Part shown: positions 18,141-26,419 of the stretch, one piece after another
How positions within the stretch are numbered: position 1 is the stretch's first letter
Layout: each line of letters opens with the position of its first letter
NCBI RefSeq assembly: GCF_018390575.1
Contig: NZ_JAHBCJ010000002.1
Coordinates: forward strand, 20,811 to 84,810
Origin: Bhargavaea massiliensis
GTDB taxonomy: Bacteria; Bacillota; Bacilli; Bacillales_A; Planococcaceae
DNA length: 64,000 nucleotides
Direction: 5' to 3'
The notes under the pieces: model-generated
Databases searched by the model: none
What the model saw: only the letters and a program-made list of their open reading frames with translations
What the model was told of the DNA's origin: nothing
Made by a program: the position numbers and the translations under genes

Positions 18141-18845
18141 TTACTCCAGGCTCTCCCAAAACTCATCCGTATTCGCCGCTTTCCCGACAATCGCCGCGGC
18201 GACGCCTTCCGCTTCAAGGGCAGCGAGGTCGCTGCCGTTCCGGACGCCGCCGGAAGCGGTGACCGGCCATTTCGATTCCTTCGCGAGCCTGCCGGTCATC
18301 TCCACGTTCGGGCCTTCCATGCGGCCATCGCGGGCGATGTCGGTGTAAATCACGCCGCCGAGTTCCGCGCCGTCCAGGTGTTCGAGCATTTCAAAGACGG
18401 TCGTCTCTGCGGTCTCGAGCCAGCCGTTCAGGGCAACTTTGTCTCCGCGGGCGTCCAGTCCGAGCATCAACTTGCCCGGGTATTTCCGGCTCATTTCAAT
18501 CAGCCAGCCGGGTTCCGTCAGGCCTTTTGTGCCGATGACGAGATAGCCCGCGCCCATGTCAAGATACTCGCGGATCGTTTCTTCGGAGCGGATGCCGCCT
18601 CCAATCTCGACCGGGAGTACCGTCGACTTGATGATGTCGCGGAACAGGTTCATTTCGGCGGGCTTTTTCTCTTTCGCGCCGATCAGGTCGACGGTGTGGA
18701 TTCGCCCGACACGCGGCTGTCCCGAATAAAAGGCTACCGCTTCAAGTGGGGTGCGGCCCATTGCCGCTTTTGTATCATAATCGCCTTCAGTGAGGCGGAC
18801 GTTCTGTGAATCGATAATGTCTATTGCCGGCCAGATCTCGATCAT
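18141..18845 (-). CDS. hisA: ProFAR isomerase
   Basis: A 234-residue beta/alpha barrel, MIEIWPAIDIIDSQNVRLTEGDY, with phosphate-binding GGGIRSEETI and ASGGVRNGSDL loops and catalytic Asp residues at about 8 and 126 (YTDIARDG). It isomerises ProFAR to PRFAR, the substrate of HisHF. The start overlaps the hisH stop by 4 bases. Confidence 0.96.
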   Translation of the reverse strand: MIEIWPAIDIIDSQNVRLTEGDYDTKAAMGRTPLEAVAFYSGQPRVGRIHTVDLIGAKEKKPAEMNLFRDIIKSTVLPVEIGGGIRSEETIREYLDMGAGYLVIGTKGLTEPGWLIEMSRKYPGKLMLGLDARGDKVALNGWLETAETTVFEMLEHLDGAELGGVIYTDIARDGRMEGPNVEMTGRLAKESKWPVTASGGVRNGSDLAALEAEGVAAAIVGKAANTDEFWESLE

Positions 18846-19489
18846 TCGGATGCCTCCTCTTTCTCTCTAAACCCTCCGGTTACGGCCTGCTGCAGCAGCA
18901 CGAGTCCAGCATCCCCGCTTTTTTCGGGATGGAACTGGATGCCGATCAGCTGTCCGCGCTGCACGATGGCCGTGACGGTCTCGCCGCCATAGTCGGCTGT
19001 CGCGACCGTGTCCGGACCGGGTGCCGCTTTATAGGTATGGATAAAGTACATGTCCTTGCCGTCTAGCTGAGGACGTTCGCTCACAAGTGCGTTCCAGCCG
19101 AGGTGGGGGACGGGGAGGCGGGTTTTGATCCGGGTGATGGCACCGGGGATGAACCCGAGTCCGTCCGCATCGCCTTCCTCGCTATGCTCAAACAGAAGCT
19201 GCATGCCGAGACAGATGCCGACGAGCGGCTTTTCCTCTTTGAGTTCGGCCAGGAGCGGGATGAGCCCGTCTGATTCCAGACGCTTCATCGCGTCGGCAAA
19301 GTGGCCGACACCGGGCAGGATCAAGACATCCGCCCTGCGGAGCACGTCGGTATCCTTTGTCAGTTCCACCCGGTGGCCGAGGAATTCCAGTGCACGCCGG
19401 ACGTTTGCGACATTGCCGAGTCCGTAGTCGACGATGGCGATGCGGCGGCCATCAGTCAGGCCGGAAGTAGCGATTTCCCGCGTGTTCAT
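18842..19489 (-). CDS. hisH: Imidazole glycerol phosphate synthase, glutaminase subunit
   Basis: A 215-residue class I glutaminase. The nucleophile Cys lies in GICLGMQLLFE, the oxyanion PGVGHFADAM loop is near residue 55, and the His/Glu pair is in FHPEKSGDAG. It supplies ammonia to HisF. A roughly 14-residue N-terminal extension precedes the usual IAIVDYGLGN start; a later start cannot be excluded. Overlaps hisB and hisA by 4 bases each. Confidence 0.96.
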   Translation of the reverse strand: MNTREIATSGLTDGRRIAIVDYGLGNVANVRRALEFLGHRVELTKDTDVLRRADVLILPGVGHFADAMKRLESDGLIPLLAELKEEKPLVGICLGMQLLFEHSEEGDADGLGFIPGAITRIKTRLPVPHLGWNALVSERPQLDGKDMYFIHTYKAAPGPDTVATADYGGETVTAIVQRGQLIGIQFHPEKSGDAGLVLLQQAVTGGFREKEEASE

Positions 19490-20058
19490 GCAAGAAGCCC
19501 CTTTGTTGAAGCCAGCCGTCCGTCGCCCGGCTGCATCGCTTCGCGCAGCGCGCGGGCAAAGGATTTGAAGAACGACTCGATCTCGTGGTGGGCGTTGCCG
19601 CCGCGGATCAGATCCATGTGGACGGTTAGCCCGGCGTTCATGACGAGGGCGCGGAAGAATTCTTCGGTCAGCTCAGTATCAAATGTGCCGACTTTCTCCC
19701 GGGAGATCTCTGCATTAAAGCTCAGGTACGGGCGTCCGCTGATGTCGATGACCGTGCGGGTGAGCGTTTCGTCCATCGGGATATAGGATGTACCATAGCG
19801 GCGGATGTCGGATTTGTCGCCCATCACTTCCCGGAGCAGCTGGCCGAGCACGATGCCCGTGTCTTCTGTCGTGTGGTGGTCGTCAACTTGCGTGTCCCCG
19901 CTCACTTCCACGTCGATTTCCAGGCCGGAGTGGAAAGCAAACAGCGTCAGCATATGGTCGAGGAACCCGACGCCGGTTGCGATGCTGGATTCGCCGGTTC
20001 CTTTATTGAGTTCAATGCGGATTTCGGTTTCTTTGGTCTTGCGTTCATAACTTGCCAT
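19486..20058 (-). CDS. hisB: Imidazoleglycerol-phosphate dehydratase
   Basis: A 190-residue monofunctional dehydratase with the paired metal-binding motifs DDHHTTEDTGI (residues 66-76) and NAHHEIESFFKS (about 161-172). It dehydrates IGP to imidazole acetol phosphate. ATG 20058 shares one base with the hisD stop region. No fused histidinol phosphatase domain; HisJ provides that step. Confidence 0.97.
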   Translation of the reverse strand: MASYERKTKETEIRIELNKGTGESSIATGVGFLDHMLTLFAFHSGLEIDVEVSGDTQVDDHHTTEDTGIVLGQLLREVMGDKSDIRRYGTSYIPMDETLTRTVIDISGRPYLSFNAEISREKVGTFDTELTEEFFRALVMNAGLTVHMDLIRGGNAHHEIESFFKSFARALREAMQPGDGRLASTKGLLA

Positions 20059-21305
20059 CAGTCTTCATTTCCTCCGTTCAGACGGGCTTCCATCGAAGCC
20101 GCGTGTGCATACAGTTCTTCAGCCTTGGCAATCGGGATTCCTGCCTCTGCATATCGGCGATAGTCCGCCCGGTCAACCCGGATGACTGCATTGGCCGTCA
20201 GGAAATCATTCACGGACAAGCCCGACTGGAAACGGGCATTCCCGCCAGTCGGGAGCACGTGGCTCGGCCCGGCGGAATAGTCTCCGATGGCTTCTGGGGA
20301 ATACCCGCCGACGAAGAGGGCACCTGCATTGCTGACGTCTTCTGCATAGCTTTCGGCATCTTCCGTCTGCACGGCTGCATGCTCCGGTGCAATGAAGTTC
20401 AGAAGATCCACCGCTTCGGACCGGTCTTCCGCAAGGATCGCCCAGTGGTTGTCCGCAAGGCTCTTTTTGATGATCTCCCTCCGCGGCGCCTCTTCGGCAA
20501 ACCGGACGGCAAGCCGTCCGACTTCTTCGAGCTTTTCCCGGTCCAGCGAAATCAGATAGGTGCGTGCCTGCTCATCGTGTTCGGCCTGTGCGAGAAGGTC
20601 GAGAGCAGCCCATTCGGTATTCGACGATTTGTCCACGACGATTGCGAGCTCACTCGGTCCTGCGACGGAATCAATGCCGACGTCACCGTAGACCAGCTTT
20701 TTTGCCATTGCGACGTAAGCATTTCCGGGGCCGCAAATTTTATCGACCCGCCCGATTGTTTCCGTACCGTACGCGAGGGCTGCGATTCCCTGGACGCCGC
20801 CGACCGTATACACATGGTCGATGCCGCACAGGTGGCACGCGGCTAGTGTTGCCGGGTTTCCCGGAGGCGGGGTGACGACAGTGATGCTTCGGACGCCTGC
20901 GACTTTGGCAGGCACCGCTGTCATCAGGACGGTCGATGGGTAGTTCGCCTTGCCGCCAGGCACATAAATGCCGACGCGGCCGATTGGATGGAACACGGGA
21001 TAGAAGCCAACGGGTTCGGCAGGCTGCCATTTGATCTTGGTCTGGTACGCTTCGATGTTTTCCTTGGCGGCAATAAGGGCTTGCCTGAGTTCATCCGGAA
21101 TGGATTCGAATGCCGCTTTCAGTTCCTCTGAGGGAATTTCACGGACTTCTGATTGTTCACCATCAAACTGTTTGGTATAGCGGGCAAGCGCCGCGTCACC
21201 GTTTTTCCTGACGTCCCGGATGATGTCCAGGACGCGGCCGGAAATGTCGTAGCCGTCCTGGCCGGCTTGGCGATAGGATTGTTTGAATTGCTGTGCGGTC
21301 TGCAT
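20058..21305 (-). CDS. hisD: Histidinol dehydrogenase
   Basis: A 415-residue zinc enzyme carrying out the last two oxidations to histidine. Visible motifs are GRVGIYVPGGKANYPSTVLM, GVQGIAALAYGTETIGRVDKICGPGN, the zinc-ligand region SELAIVVD and the catalytic PEHAA and GPSHVLPTGG segments. Translationally coupled to hisG (1 base apart) and hisB. Confidence 0.97.
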   Translation of the reverse strand: MQTAQQFKQSYRQAGQDGYDISGRVLDIIRDVRKNGDAALARYTKQFDGEQSEVREIPSEELKAAFESIPDELRQALIAAKENIEAYQTKIKWQPAEPVGFYPVFHPIGRVGIYVPGGKANYPSTVLMTAVPAKVAGVRSITVVTPPPGNPATLAACHLCGIDHVYTVGGVQGIAALAYGTETIGRVDKICGPGNAYVAMAKKLVYGDVGIDSVAGPSELAIVVDKSSNTEWAALDLLAQAEHDEQARTYLISLDREKLEEVGRLAVRFAEEAPRREIIKKSLADNHWAILAEDRSEAVDLLNFIAPEHAAVQTEDAESYAEDVSNAGALFVGGYSPEAIGDYSAGPSHVLPTGGNARFQSGLSVNDFLTANAVIRVDRADYRRYAEAGIPIAKAEELYAHAASMEARLNGGNED

Positions 21306-21908
21306 TCAGTTCACCTTCAATTCATTCATGAATGAGCGGATTTCCGCAGATTTTGTAAAGAACGCGTGCTTGTTTGCAATCAGCCGTGCGCTGATCTCGT
21401 CGAGACGGACGCGTTCTTGGAGGCCGTTCATCCGCAGCGTCTCGCCTGATTGGACAATATCGACAATCGCATCGGCCATGCCGATGACGGCAGCGAGCTC
21501 GACCGAGCCGTTCAGCTTGATGATCTTGACGGGCTTTTCGGACCGCTCGAAGACGGAGCGGGTGTAGTTCACATATTTGGTGGCAATTGTCCCGTATTCG
21601 GGGAGTTCTTCTTTCGAAGCGAGAGCGAAGTGGCAATAGCCGAATGGCAGCTCCAGCAGCTCGTTCACATCAGCATCGTACTCGGCGAGGATGTCACTGC
21701 CCGTGATGCCGAGGTCCGCGATGCCTTCCTCGACGTAGGTCGGCACATCATCTCCCTTGACGAGGAGGAAGCGGATGCCGCTTGTCTCAACGAGCAGTTC
21801 GCGCTGTGCCGCTTTTAGCGCGCCGTGCCAGCGAGGGTGTCCGTTTTCGTCCAGATAAGCGAGAAAATCCTTTAGCTGGCGGCCTTTTGAGAGTGCAATG
21901 GTAATCAT
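21306..21908 (-). CDS. hisG: ATP phosphoribosyltransferase, short form
   Basis: A 200-residue HisG lacking the C-terminal regulatory domain of long-form enzymes, with MITIALSKGRQLKDFLAYL at the start, DLGITGSDILAEYD, and the PRPP loop near ADAIVDIVQSGETLRMNGL. It catalyses the committed step of histidine synthesis and needs HisZ, encoded just upstream, for activity and feedback control. Confidence 0.96.
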   Translation of the reverse strand: MITIALSKGRQLKDFLAYLDENGHPRWHGALKAAQRELLVETSGIRFLLVKGDDVPTYVEEGIADLGITGSDILAEYDADVNELLELPFGYCHFALASKEELPEYGTIATKYVNYTRSVFERSEKPVKIIKLNGSVELAAVIGMADAIVDIVQSGETLRMNGLQERVRLDEISARLIANKHAFFTKSAEIRSFMNELKVN

Positions 21909-22010
21909 GGAATCATCCTTTATCTGTGCAGTGGTAAAACGAATGTCATTCAGGTTAAGAAAATGGACTTACACGACGGCTTTCGGACTAACTCCTATCC
22001 GGTTGCTATC

Positions 22011-22838
22011 TTAATAGAAAATTCCCATGCCGAATGCCTTCGAGCGGGCGGTGTATTGGCCGCCGGATGCAATTGGTGTCGTTCGCCCGGATCCGTAAAG
22101 CCGGATGAACACGCCGTCATAGTACGATTGCGACGGGAGGGCGGTGATGTCGGGATAAACCGCTTCAATGCCGGCTTCGCGGAGGGTTTCTTCCCAGGTG
22201 CTCAGCTCGCCCAGCACCTGGCGGATTTCCGAGAAGGCCGATCGGAGCTTATGGACCTGCGCTTCCGGCTGGTCGCCGATCAGGTTGAGCAGCGGGTGGT
22301 CTCCGAGCAATTGGCGGAGGGAGGAGGTGCTCCGCTGGGACAGCGCCCTGCGGATGGCCGGGTCGGCGACTTTCTCCTCACCGAGAATCATCGGGAGCAA
22401 GGCGTAGTGGCTGATGACGGCAGTCCTTGGTCGATCATTCATCTGCTCATCCATGAAACCGATCATTAAAGACAGTCCCTCTGTCTGGCGGCTAGTACTT
22501 TCCGAGAAAACTTCCATCCCGAGTTGGCGGGTTTCAGAACCCGAATGGAACACGGGACCGGAGTAGACTGCCCGCTCCGCGTCGATCTTGTACTTATGCA
22601 GATAGCGCACAATCGCATTGGTCCAGTCGTGCCGAAGCGCATGGACGGTTCCGTTTTGCACCCAGGACTCGCGCTGGGGCATGAGGCGGAGGTCATCTTC
22701 CGTCATGGCCGGCCAGTCGAACGTTTCGACGACAGGCAGGTCGATGATGTCAAAGCCGTGTCCGTGGAAAAACGATAGGAACTCGACTTCCAGCTGCTTT
22801 TGGCGGATTAGTGCGGGATTATAGATAAAAGAAGTCAT
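22011..22838 (-). CDS. hisZ: ATP phosphoribosyltransferase regulatory subunit, short
   Basis: A HisZ-type class II tRNA-synthetase paralogue (NPALIRQKQLEVEFLSFF, FDWPAMTEDDLRLMPQRE, ALRHDWTNAIVRYL). It regulates HisG. The product is 275 residues while Bacillus subtilis HisZ, as I recall it, is about 390, so the C-terminal part is shortened; it ends soon after the motif-3-like SGRTTPIASGGQY. No frameshift is obvious, so this may be a natural short form. Start at ATG 22838 follows AGAGGTG. First gene of the eight-gene his operon. Confidence 0.9.
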   Translation of the reverse strand: MTSFIYNPALIRQKQLEVEFLSFFHGHGFDIIDLPVVETFDWPAMTEDDLRLMPQRESWVQNGTVHALRHDWTNAIVRYLHKYKIDAERAVYSGPVFHSGSETRQLGMEVFSESTSRQTEGLSLMIGFMDEQMNDRPRTAVISHYALLPMILGEEKVADPAIRRALSQRSTSSLRQLLGDHPLLNLIGDQPEAQVHKLRSAFSEIRQVLGELSTWEETLREAGIEAVYPDITALPSQSYYDGVFIRLYGSGRTTPIASGGQYTARSKAFGMGIFY

Positions 22839-22863
22839 TCGTGGACACCTCTTCACTTCATTG

Positions 22864-22879
22864 CTTTATCATGGTAAAG
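22864..22879. promoter_or_regulatory. Candidate his-regulon operator between hisZ and hisJ
   Basis: CTTTATCATGGTAAAG is a 16-base palindrome (7 of 8 pairs plus one G-T) in the 98-base divergent gap. A related TTTA-N6-TAAA site precedes hisC at 24853. A TrpR-like YerC/HisR regulator is a possible reader. Confidence 0.5.
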
Positions 22880-22936
22880 TAGTAGATAGGTGAAATAATA
22901 GCATAGAGAATTCAGAATTGCAATAGGGGGATGAAC

Positions 22937-23713
22937 ATGATAAACATCGACGGACATGTCCATTCGCCGTACTGCCCGCATGGCACGGGCGCAGCGATGG
23001 AGGAGTATGTAAAGGAGGCGGAAAAGAAGGGAATCGACGTTCTTGTCTTCACCGAACATGCGCCGCTTCCGGAAGGTTTCACGGATCCGGTGCCGGAAAA
23101 AGACAGCGCGATGCGGCCGGAGGATGTCCACGCCTATCTGGAAGAAGGTGCGAGGCTGCGCTGGGAATACGCCGGGCGGGTGGATGTGCGCTGTGGTTTC
23201 GAGGTGGATTATATAGGAGGATTCGAAGAGCAGACCCTGCGCTTTCTCAAAGAGCACAGGGAAGCCGCCGCTCATTCCATCCTGAGCGTGCATTTCGTGA
23301 AAGCAGGCGGCAGCTGGTTCTGTATCGACTACAGTGCGGATGCCTTCGCTGAGAAGGCGGAGGAAGTCGGAGTGGAACATCTATACGACGCTTACGGAAA
23401 GGCAATGGAGAAGGCAGCAGAAATGCCGTTCGGCGAGGTGAACCCGCCGGTGCTCGGCCACATCAACCTGATCCACAAATTCCGGAGACGCATCAAGCCG
23501 GTGGTCGACCCTGTCAACTGGGCGGGCATCCTGGAAAAAGCGGCCGCAAGCGGATATGTGCTCGATTTTAACCATGCGGGGCTCCGGAAGCCGGACTACG
23601 GGGAGACGTATCCGGAACCGTGGATGGTGGAAGAAGCGGAGCGGCTCGGGCTGAAGCTGCAGACGGGGTCGGATGCCCATTCTCCTGAGGACGTGGGCAG
23701 CGGATTCGTATGA
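22937..23713 (+). CDS. hisJ: Histidinol-phosphatase, PHP family
   Basis: A PHP-superfamily phosphatase with the metal-binding MINIDGHVHSPYCPHG opening, FTEHAPLP near residue 39, GFEVDY near 88 and the late NHAGLRKP and GSDAHSPEDVG motifs. It removes phosphate from histidinol phosphate, filling the step between HisC and HisD. The start at ATG 22937 is preferred because AGGGGG ends 6 bases before it; ATG 22931 abuts that sequence. Divergent from hisZ and sharing its control region. Confidence 0.94.
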   Translation: MINIDGHVHSPYCPHGTGAAMEEYVKEAEKKGIDVLVFTEHAPLPEGFTDPVPEKDSAMRPEDVHAYLEEGARLRWEYAGRVDVRCGFEVDYIGGFEEQTLRFLKEHREAAAHSILSVHFVKAGGSWFCIDYSADAFAEKAEEVGVEHLYDAYGKAMEKAAEMPFGEVNPPVLGHINLIHKFRRRIKPVVDPVNWAGILEKAAASGYVLDFNHAGLRKPDYGETYPEPWMVEEAERLGLKLQTGSDAHSPEDVGSGFV

Positions 23714-23723
23714 GGATGATATG

Positions 23724-23758
23724 CAAAACGGCAAGGCCGGCTGGCCTTGCCGTTTGCT
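23724..23758. terminator. Bidirectional terminator between hisJ and hisC
   Basis: AAACGGCAAGGCC / GGCCTTGCCGTTT, 13-bp stem with 4-base loop, between convergent genes. Confidence 0.92.
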
Positions 23759-23764
23759 TTTGAT

Positions 23765-24826
23765 TTATTTGCTCTCCAGAATTTCTTCCAGCGCTACGAA
23801 CAGTTTGTCCATTTCTTCATCGGTCCCGATAGTGATCCGGAGATAGTCCTTGATCCTCGGCTTGCCGAAGTGGCGGACGAGGATGTTGCGGGATTTAAGC
23901 TCGGCATACAGCTCTCCGGCGTCTGCTTCCGGATGCGTGCAGAACAGGAAGTTAGCAGAGGACGGGAGGACGGTGAAACCGAGCTCGGCAAGGCGCATCG
24001 CGGAGGTGCCGCGGGTTGCGATGATTTTTGCGGTCGTTTCTTCAAAGTAGGCCGTATCCCTGAACGCTTCCTCCGCGCCTGCCTGCGCAAGCCGGTCAGT
24101 CGTATAGGAGTTGAACGAGTCCTTGATGCGCACGAGCCCTTCGACCAGCTCGGGCTGGCCGAGTGCATAGCCGACACGGAGTCCGGCAAGCGACCTGGAC
24201 TTGGAGGTCGTCCGGACGACGAGAAGGTTTTCAAATTCGCTGATCAGTGTCGCTGCCGAGGGTCCGGCAAAGTCGATGTACGCCTCGTCAATGATGACGA
24301 CACGATCGGGATTGCCTTCGAGGATGCGGCGGATGCCGCCAAGAGGCTCGTAAATGCCGGTCGGCGCATTTGGGTTCGGCAAAATGACGCCACCGTCGGC
24401 TCCCGAGAAGGCAGCCATATCCAGTGAGAAATCATCCCGGAGCGGCACTTCCTCAAAAGGAACCCCGAACAGGTTGGAATAGACCGGGTAGAAGCTATAG
24501 CTCACATCGGGAAATCGGATCGCTTTCCCTGGATTGAAAAAGGCCATAAAGGAAAACGCGAGGACTTCATCTGATCCGTTTGCCGCAAAGACCTGTTCCG
24601 GTCCGAGCCCTTCAGTGTCCGCAATGGCCTGCCTCAAAGAATTGGCAGTCGGGGACGGGTACAGGCGAAGACCCTGCGCCGCCTCCCGGATCGCCTCCGT
24701 GACGCCCGGCGCCGGCGGATATGGATTTTCATTGGTGTTCAGCTTGATGATCTCCATCCGGTTCAGCTGCTCCCCGGGTACGTATGGTTCCGCCCGACGG
24801 GCCATTTCACTCCAGAATCTGCTCAT
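23765..24826 (-). CDS. hisC: Histidinol-phosphate aminotransferase
   Basis: A 353-residue fold-type I PLP enzyme with LNTNENPYPPAPGV, ANGSDEVLAFSFMAFFNPG, the NPNAPTGIY motif, DEAYIDFAG and the PLP Lys in RTTSKSRSLAGLRVGY (near 220). It transaminates imidazole acetol phosphate with glutamate; Bacillales HisC can also serve aromatic amino acids. ATG 24826 follows GAAAGGGAG. It is separated from the main operon but carries an operator candidate in common with it. Confidence 0.95.
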   Translation of the reverse strand: MSRFWSEMARRAEPYVPGEQLNRMEIIKLNTNENPYPPAPGVTEAIREAAQGLRLYPSPTANSLRQAIADTEGLGPEQVFAANGSDEVLAFSFMAFFNPGKAIRFPDVSYSFYPVYSNLFGVPFEEVPLRDDFSLDMAAFSGADGGVILPNPNAPTGIYEPLGGIRRILEGNPDRVVIIDEAYIDFAGPSAATLISEFENLLVVRTTSKSRSLAGLRVGYALGQPELVEGLVRIKDSFNSYTTDRLAQAGAEEAFRDTAYFEETTAKIIATRGTSAMRLAELGFTVLPSSANFLFCTHPEADAGELYAELKSRNILVRHFGKPRIKDYLRITIGTDEEMDKLFVALEEILESK

Positions 24827-24852
24827 TCCGATCGCTCCCTTTCACTTTAGTG

Positions 24853-24868
24853 ATTTACTACGTTAAAG
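24853..24868. promoter_or_regulatory. Candidate his-regulon operator upstream of hisC
   Basis: Minus-strand CTTTAACGTAGTAAAT aligns with CTTTATCATGGTAAAG at the hisZ/hisJ promoter, with TTTA and TAAA arms 6 bases apart in both, 27-42 bases upstream of the hisC start. Confidence 0.45.
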
Positions 24869-24942
24869 TTAACGGATGCTGAAGGTGTTGTCAACGCCAT
24901 AACCGGGTAAAGAAGAGGTCAGTGAAAGGGGGATGCCTGTAA

Positions 24943-25377
24943 ATGAAGAAGAACCTATTTCTCATCGGTGCCTCGGCTTTACTGCTCTCGGGATGCACCG
25001 GGCAGGAGAACCCGGAGGAGGCGGCGGTGGAAAACCTAGCGGAAGAGAAGCCGGCAGACGGCGAAGTCAGGAGTATGACGGCTGATGACAAAAGTGAAAC
25101 GGAACAAATCCCTGGAGAATACAAGATTCATGCTCAGGAGATAGACCATGCAAAACCAGCCAGCGACCCGTCAGAATTTGAGGAGGTGGAGCATGCGAAA
25201 AAGCACTTCGCCCCGGAAGACTACGAAATCCGTGTCGCCAATGACAATCCCGGTAACCGGGTGCTGCTCTTCATGGACGGGGACAAGCCTTCCTACAAAA
25301 CGGTACTGATCAAGAACCAGGGGCTTTTAAAAATTATATCCGATGACAAAGGGCTGATTGAAGAGATGAAGGTTTGA
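24943..25377 (+). CDS. Uncharacterised lipoprotein
   Basis: A 144-residue protein with a clear lipoprotein signal (MKKNLFLIGASALLLSGC, Cys18), so predicted to be anchored to the outer face of the membrane. An acidic linker (about 20-75) precedes a small globular part (about 80-144, NPGNRVLLFMDGDKPSYK). No family recognised. ATG 24943 follows AAGGGGG. Monocistronic, with a terminator shared with the convergent gene. Confidence 0.8.
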   Translation: MKKNLFLIGASALLLSGCTGQENPEEAAVENLAEEKPADGEVRSMTADDKSETEQIPGEYKIHAQEIDHAKPASDPSEFEEVEHAKKHFAPEDYEIRVANDNPGNRVLLFMDGDKPSYKTVLIKNQGLLKIISDDKGLIEEMKV

Positions 25378-25414
25378 GTTTCTCTTCTTGGCTCCAAATC
25401 ATGAATCAAGCGTA

Positions 25415-25446
25415 AAGCGGAGGCCGATGGCGGCCTCCGCTTCTTT
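25415..25446. terminator. Bidirectional terminator
   Basis: AAGCGGAGGCC / GGCCTCCGCTT stem between the lipoprotein gene and the convergent hydratase gene. Confidence 0.9.
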
Positions 25447-25465
25447 CCTTTTCAAGAGTATTCCC

Positions 25466-26245
25466 TTACTGCGAAATCGTCACATTCACGTTACCGATGC
25501 CCTGGAATCGAGCTTCCCAATGCCCTTCTTTTGCAACGAGCGGCGGGATAAATGTTCCGGAGGAGATGATCATGCCTTTCTTTAGTGTCCGGCTCTTGCC
25601 CGCAAGTTTCGCTGACAGCCATTCTACGGCGGACACCGGGTTGCCGAGGACAGCTGAAGCGTGTCCCGTTCCGATTTTCTTGCCGTCCAGGAACAGTTCC
25701 ATTTCAACCCGGCTGATCTCGTCCAATGAGGGTGGTTCCACGGGAGCGGAGGCCACGACCAGGCCGGTCGCTGTATTGTCGGAGATCAGGTCGGCCAGAG
25801 AGAAGTTCGGAAACCAGTCCTTATAGCGGGCATCGGGGATTTCGATGCCTGCCGCCAACCGGCTTTTGTCAAGAATTTCTTCTGCATCCGCTCCAGGCGA
25901 CAGATCATCAGTGAGGAGGAACAGGATTTCCGGCTCGATCAGCGGAGAAAACAAGGAAGGCAGAGGGATTCGTGCTCCCGAACTTTCTATATGGGAACGA
26001 AGAAGCGTGCCGAATGCCGGCTCATCAGTATGTGCAATGGCTTGGGTTTCGGCGCTCGTCATGCTGACTTTGTAGCCGGCGATACAATTACCGGTGTTCA
26101 CCGCCCGCCGGATAAGCTCGTCCTGGACCGCATAGGCGGCAGTTTCGCTGATGGTGTACTGATTGCGGAGAAACGAAACCGGCTCATGTTGTTCACGCGC
26201 TTCCTGAAGCAAGTCCGCAATCTTGATCGTGAAATCGTTAGTCAT
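25466..26245 (-). CDS. 2-keto-4-pentenoate hydratase / fumarylacetoacetase-fold protein
   Basis: A 259-residue protein of the MhpD/HpcG type: NCIAGYKVSMTSAETQ, EPAFGTLLRSH, LIEPEILFLLTDDL with the metal-binding Glu pair, AAGIEIPDARYKDW and SAVLGNPVSAVEWLSAKL. Such enzymes hydrate 2-hydroxy-alkadienoates in aromatic meta-cleavage pathways or decarboxylate related oxo-acids. No other meta-cleavage genes are nearby, so the substrate is open. Start chosen at ATG 26245, which follows AAGGGGG by 9 bases; the frame continues 11 codons upstream. Confidence 0.85.
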   Translation of the reverse strand: MTNDFTIKIADLLQEAREQHEPVSFLRNQYTISETAAYAVQDELIRRAVNTGNCIAGYKVSMTSAETQAIAHTDEPAFGTLLRSHIESSGARIPLPSLFSPLIEPEILFLLTDDLSPGADAEEILDKSRLAAGIEIPDARYKDWFPNFSLADLISDNTATGLVVASAPVEPPSLDEISRVEMELFLDGKKIGTGHASAVLGNPVSAVEWLSAKLAGKSRTLKKGMIISSGTFIPPLVAKEGHWEARFQGIGNVNVTISQ

Positions 26246-26374
26246 TTCAAACAGCCCCCTTTGTCCAACAATATACATGATTCAGACTGCCTTTCTCACC
26301 ATTCCAGGCAATCATCCGAAAAATAAACCTTATGTCCCTCTTGCTATTTACAGGAACAAAGGTTAAATTATTGC

Positions 26375-26385
26375 CATACTATAAT
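26375..26385 (+). promoter_or_regulatory. Candidate -10 element for the yrrT-mcc operon
   Basis: A TACTATAATCC stretch about 35-45 bases before the yrrT start gives a consensus TATAAT box. No convincing -35 box lies 17 bases upstream, so an activator or different start is possible. Confidence 0.35.
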
Positions 26386-26419
26386 CCTGAGTAAATCGAT
26401 AAGAAAAGGAGGTTTCGGG

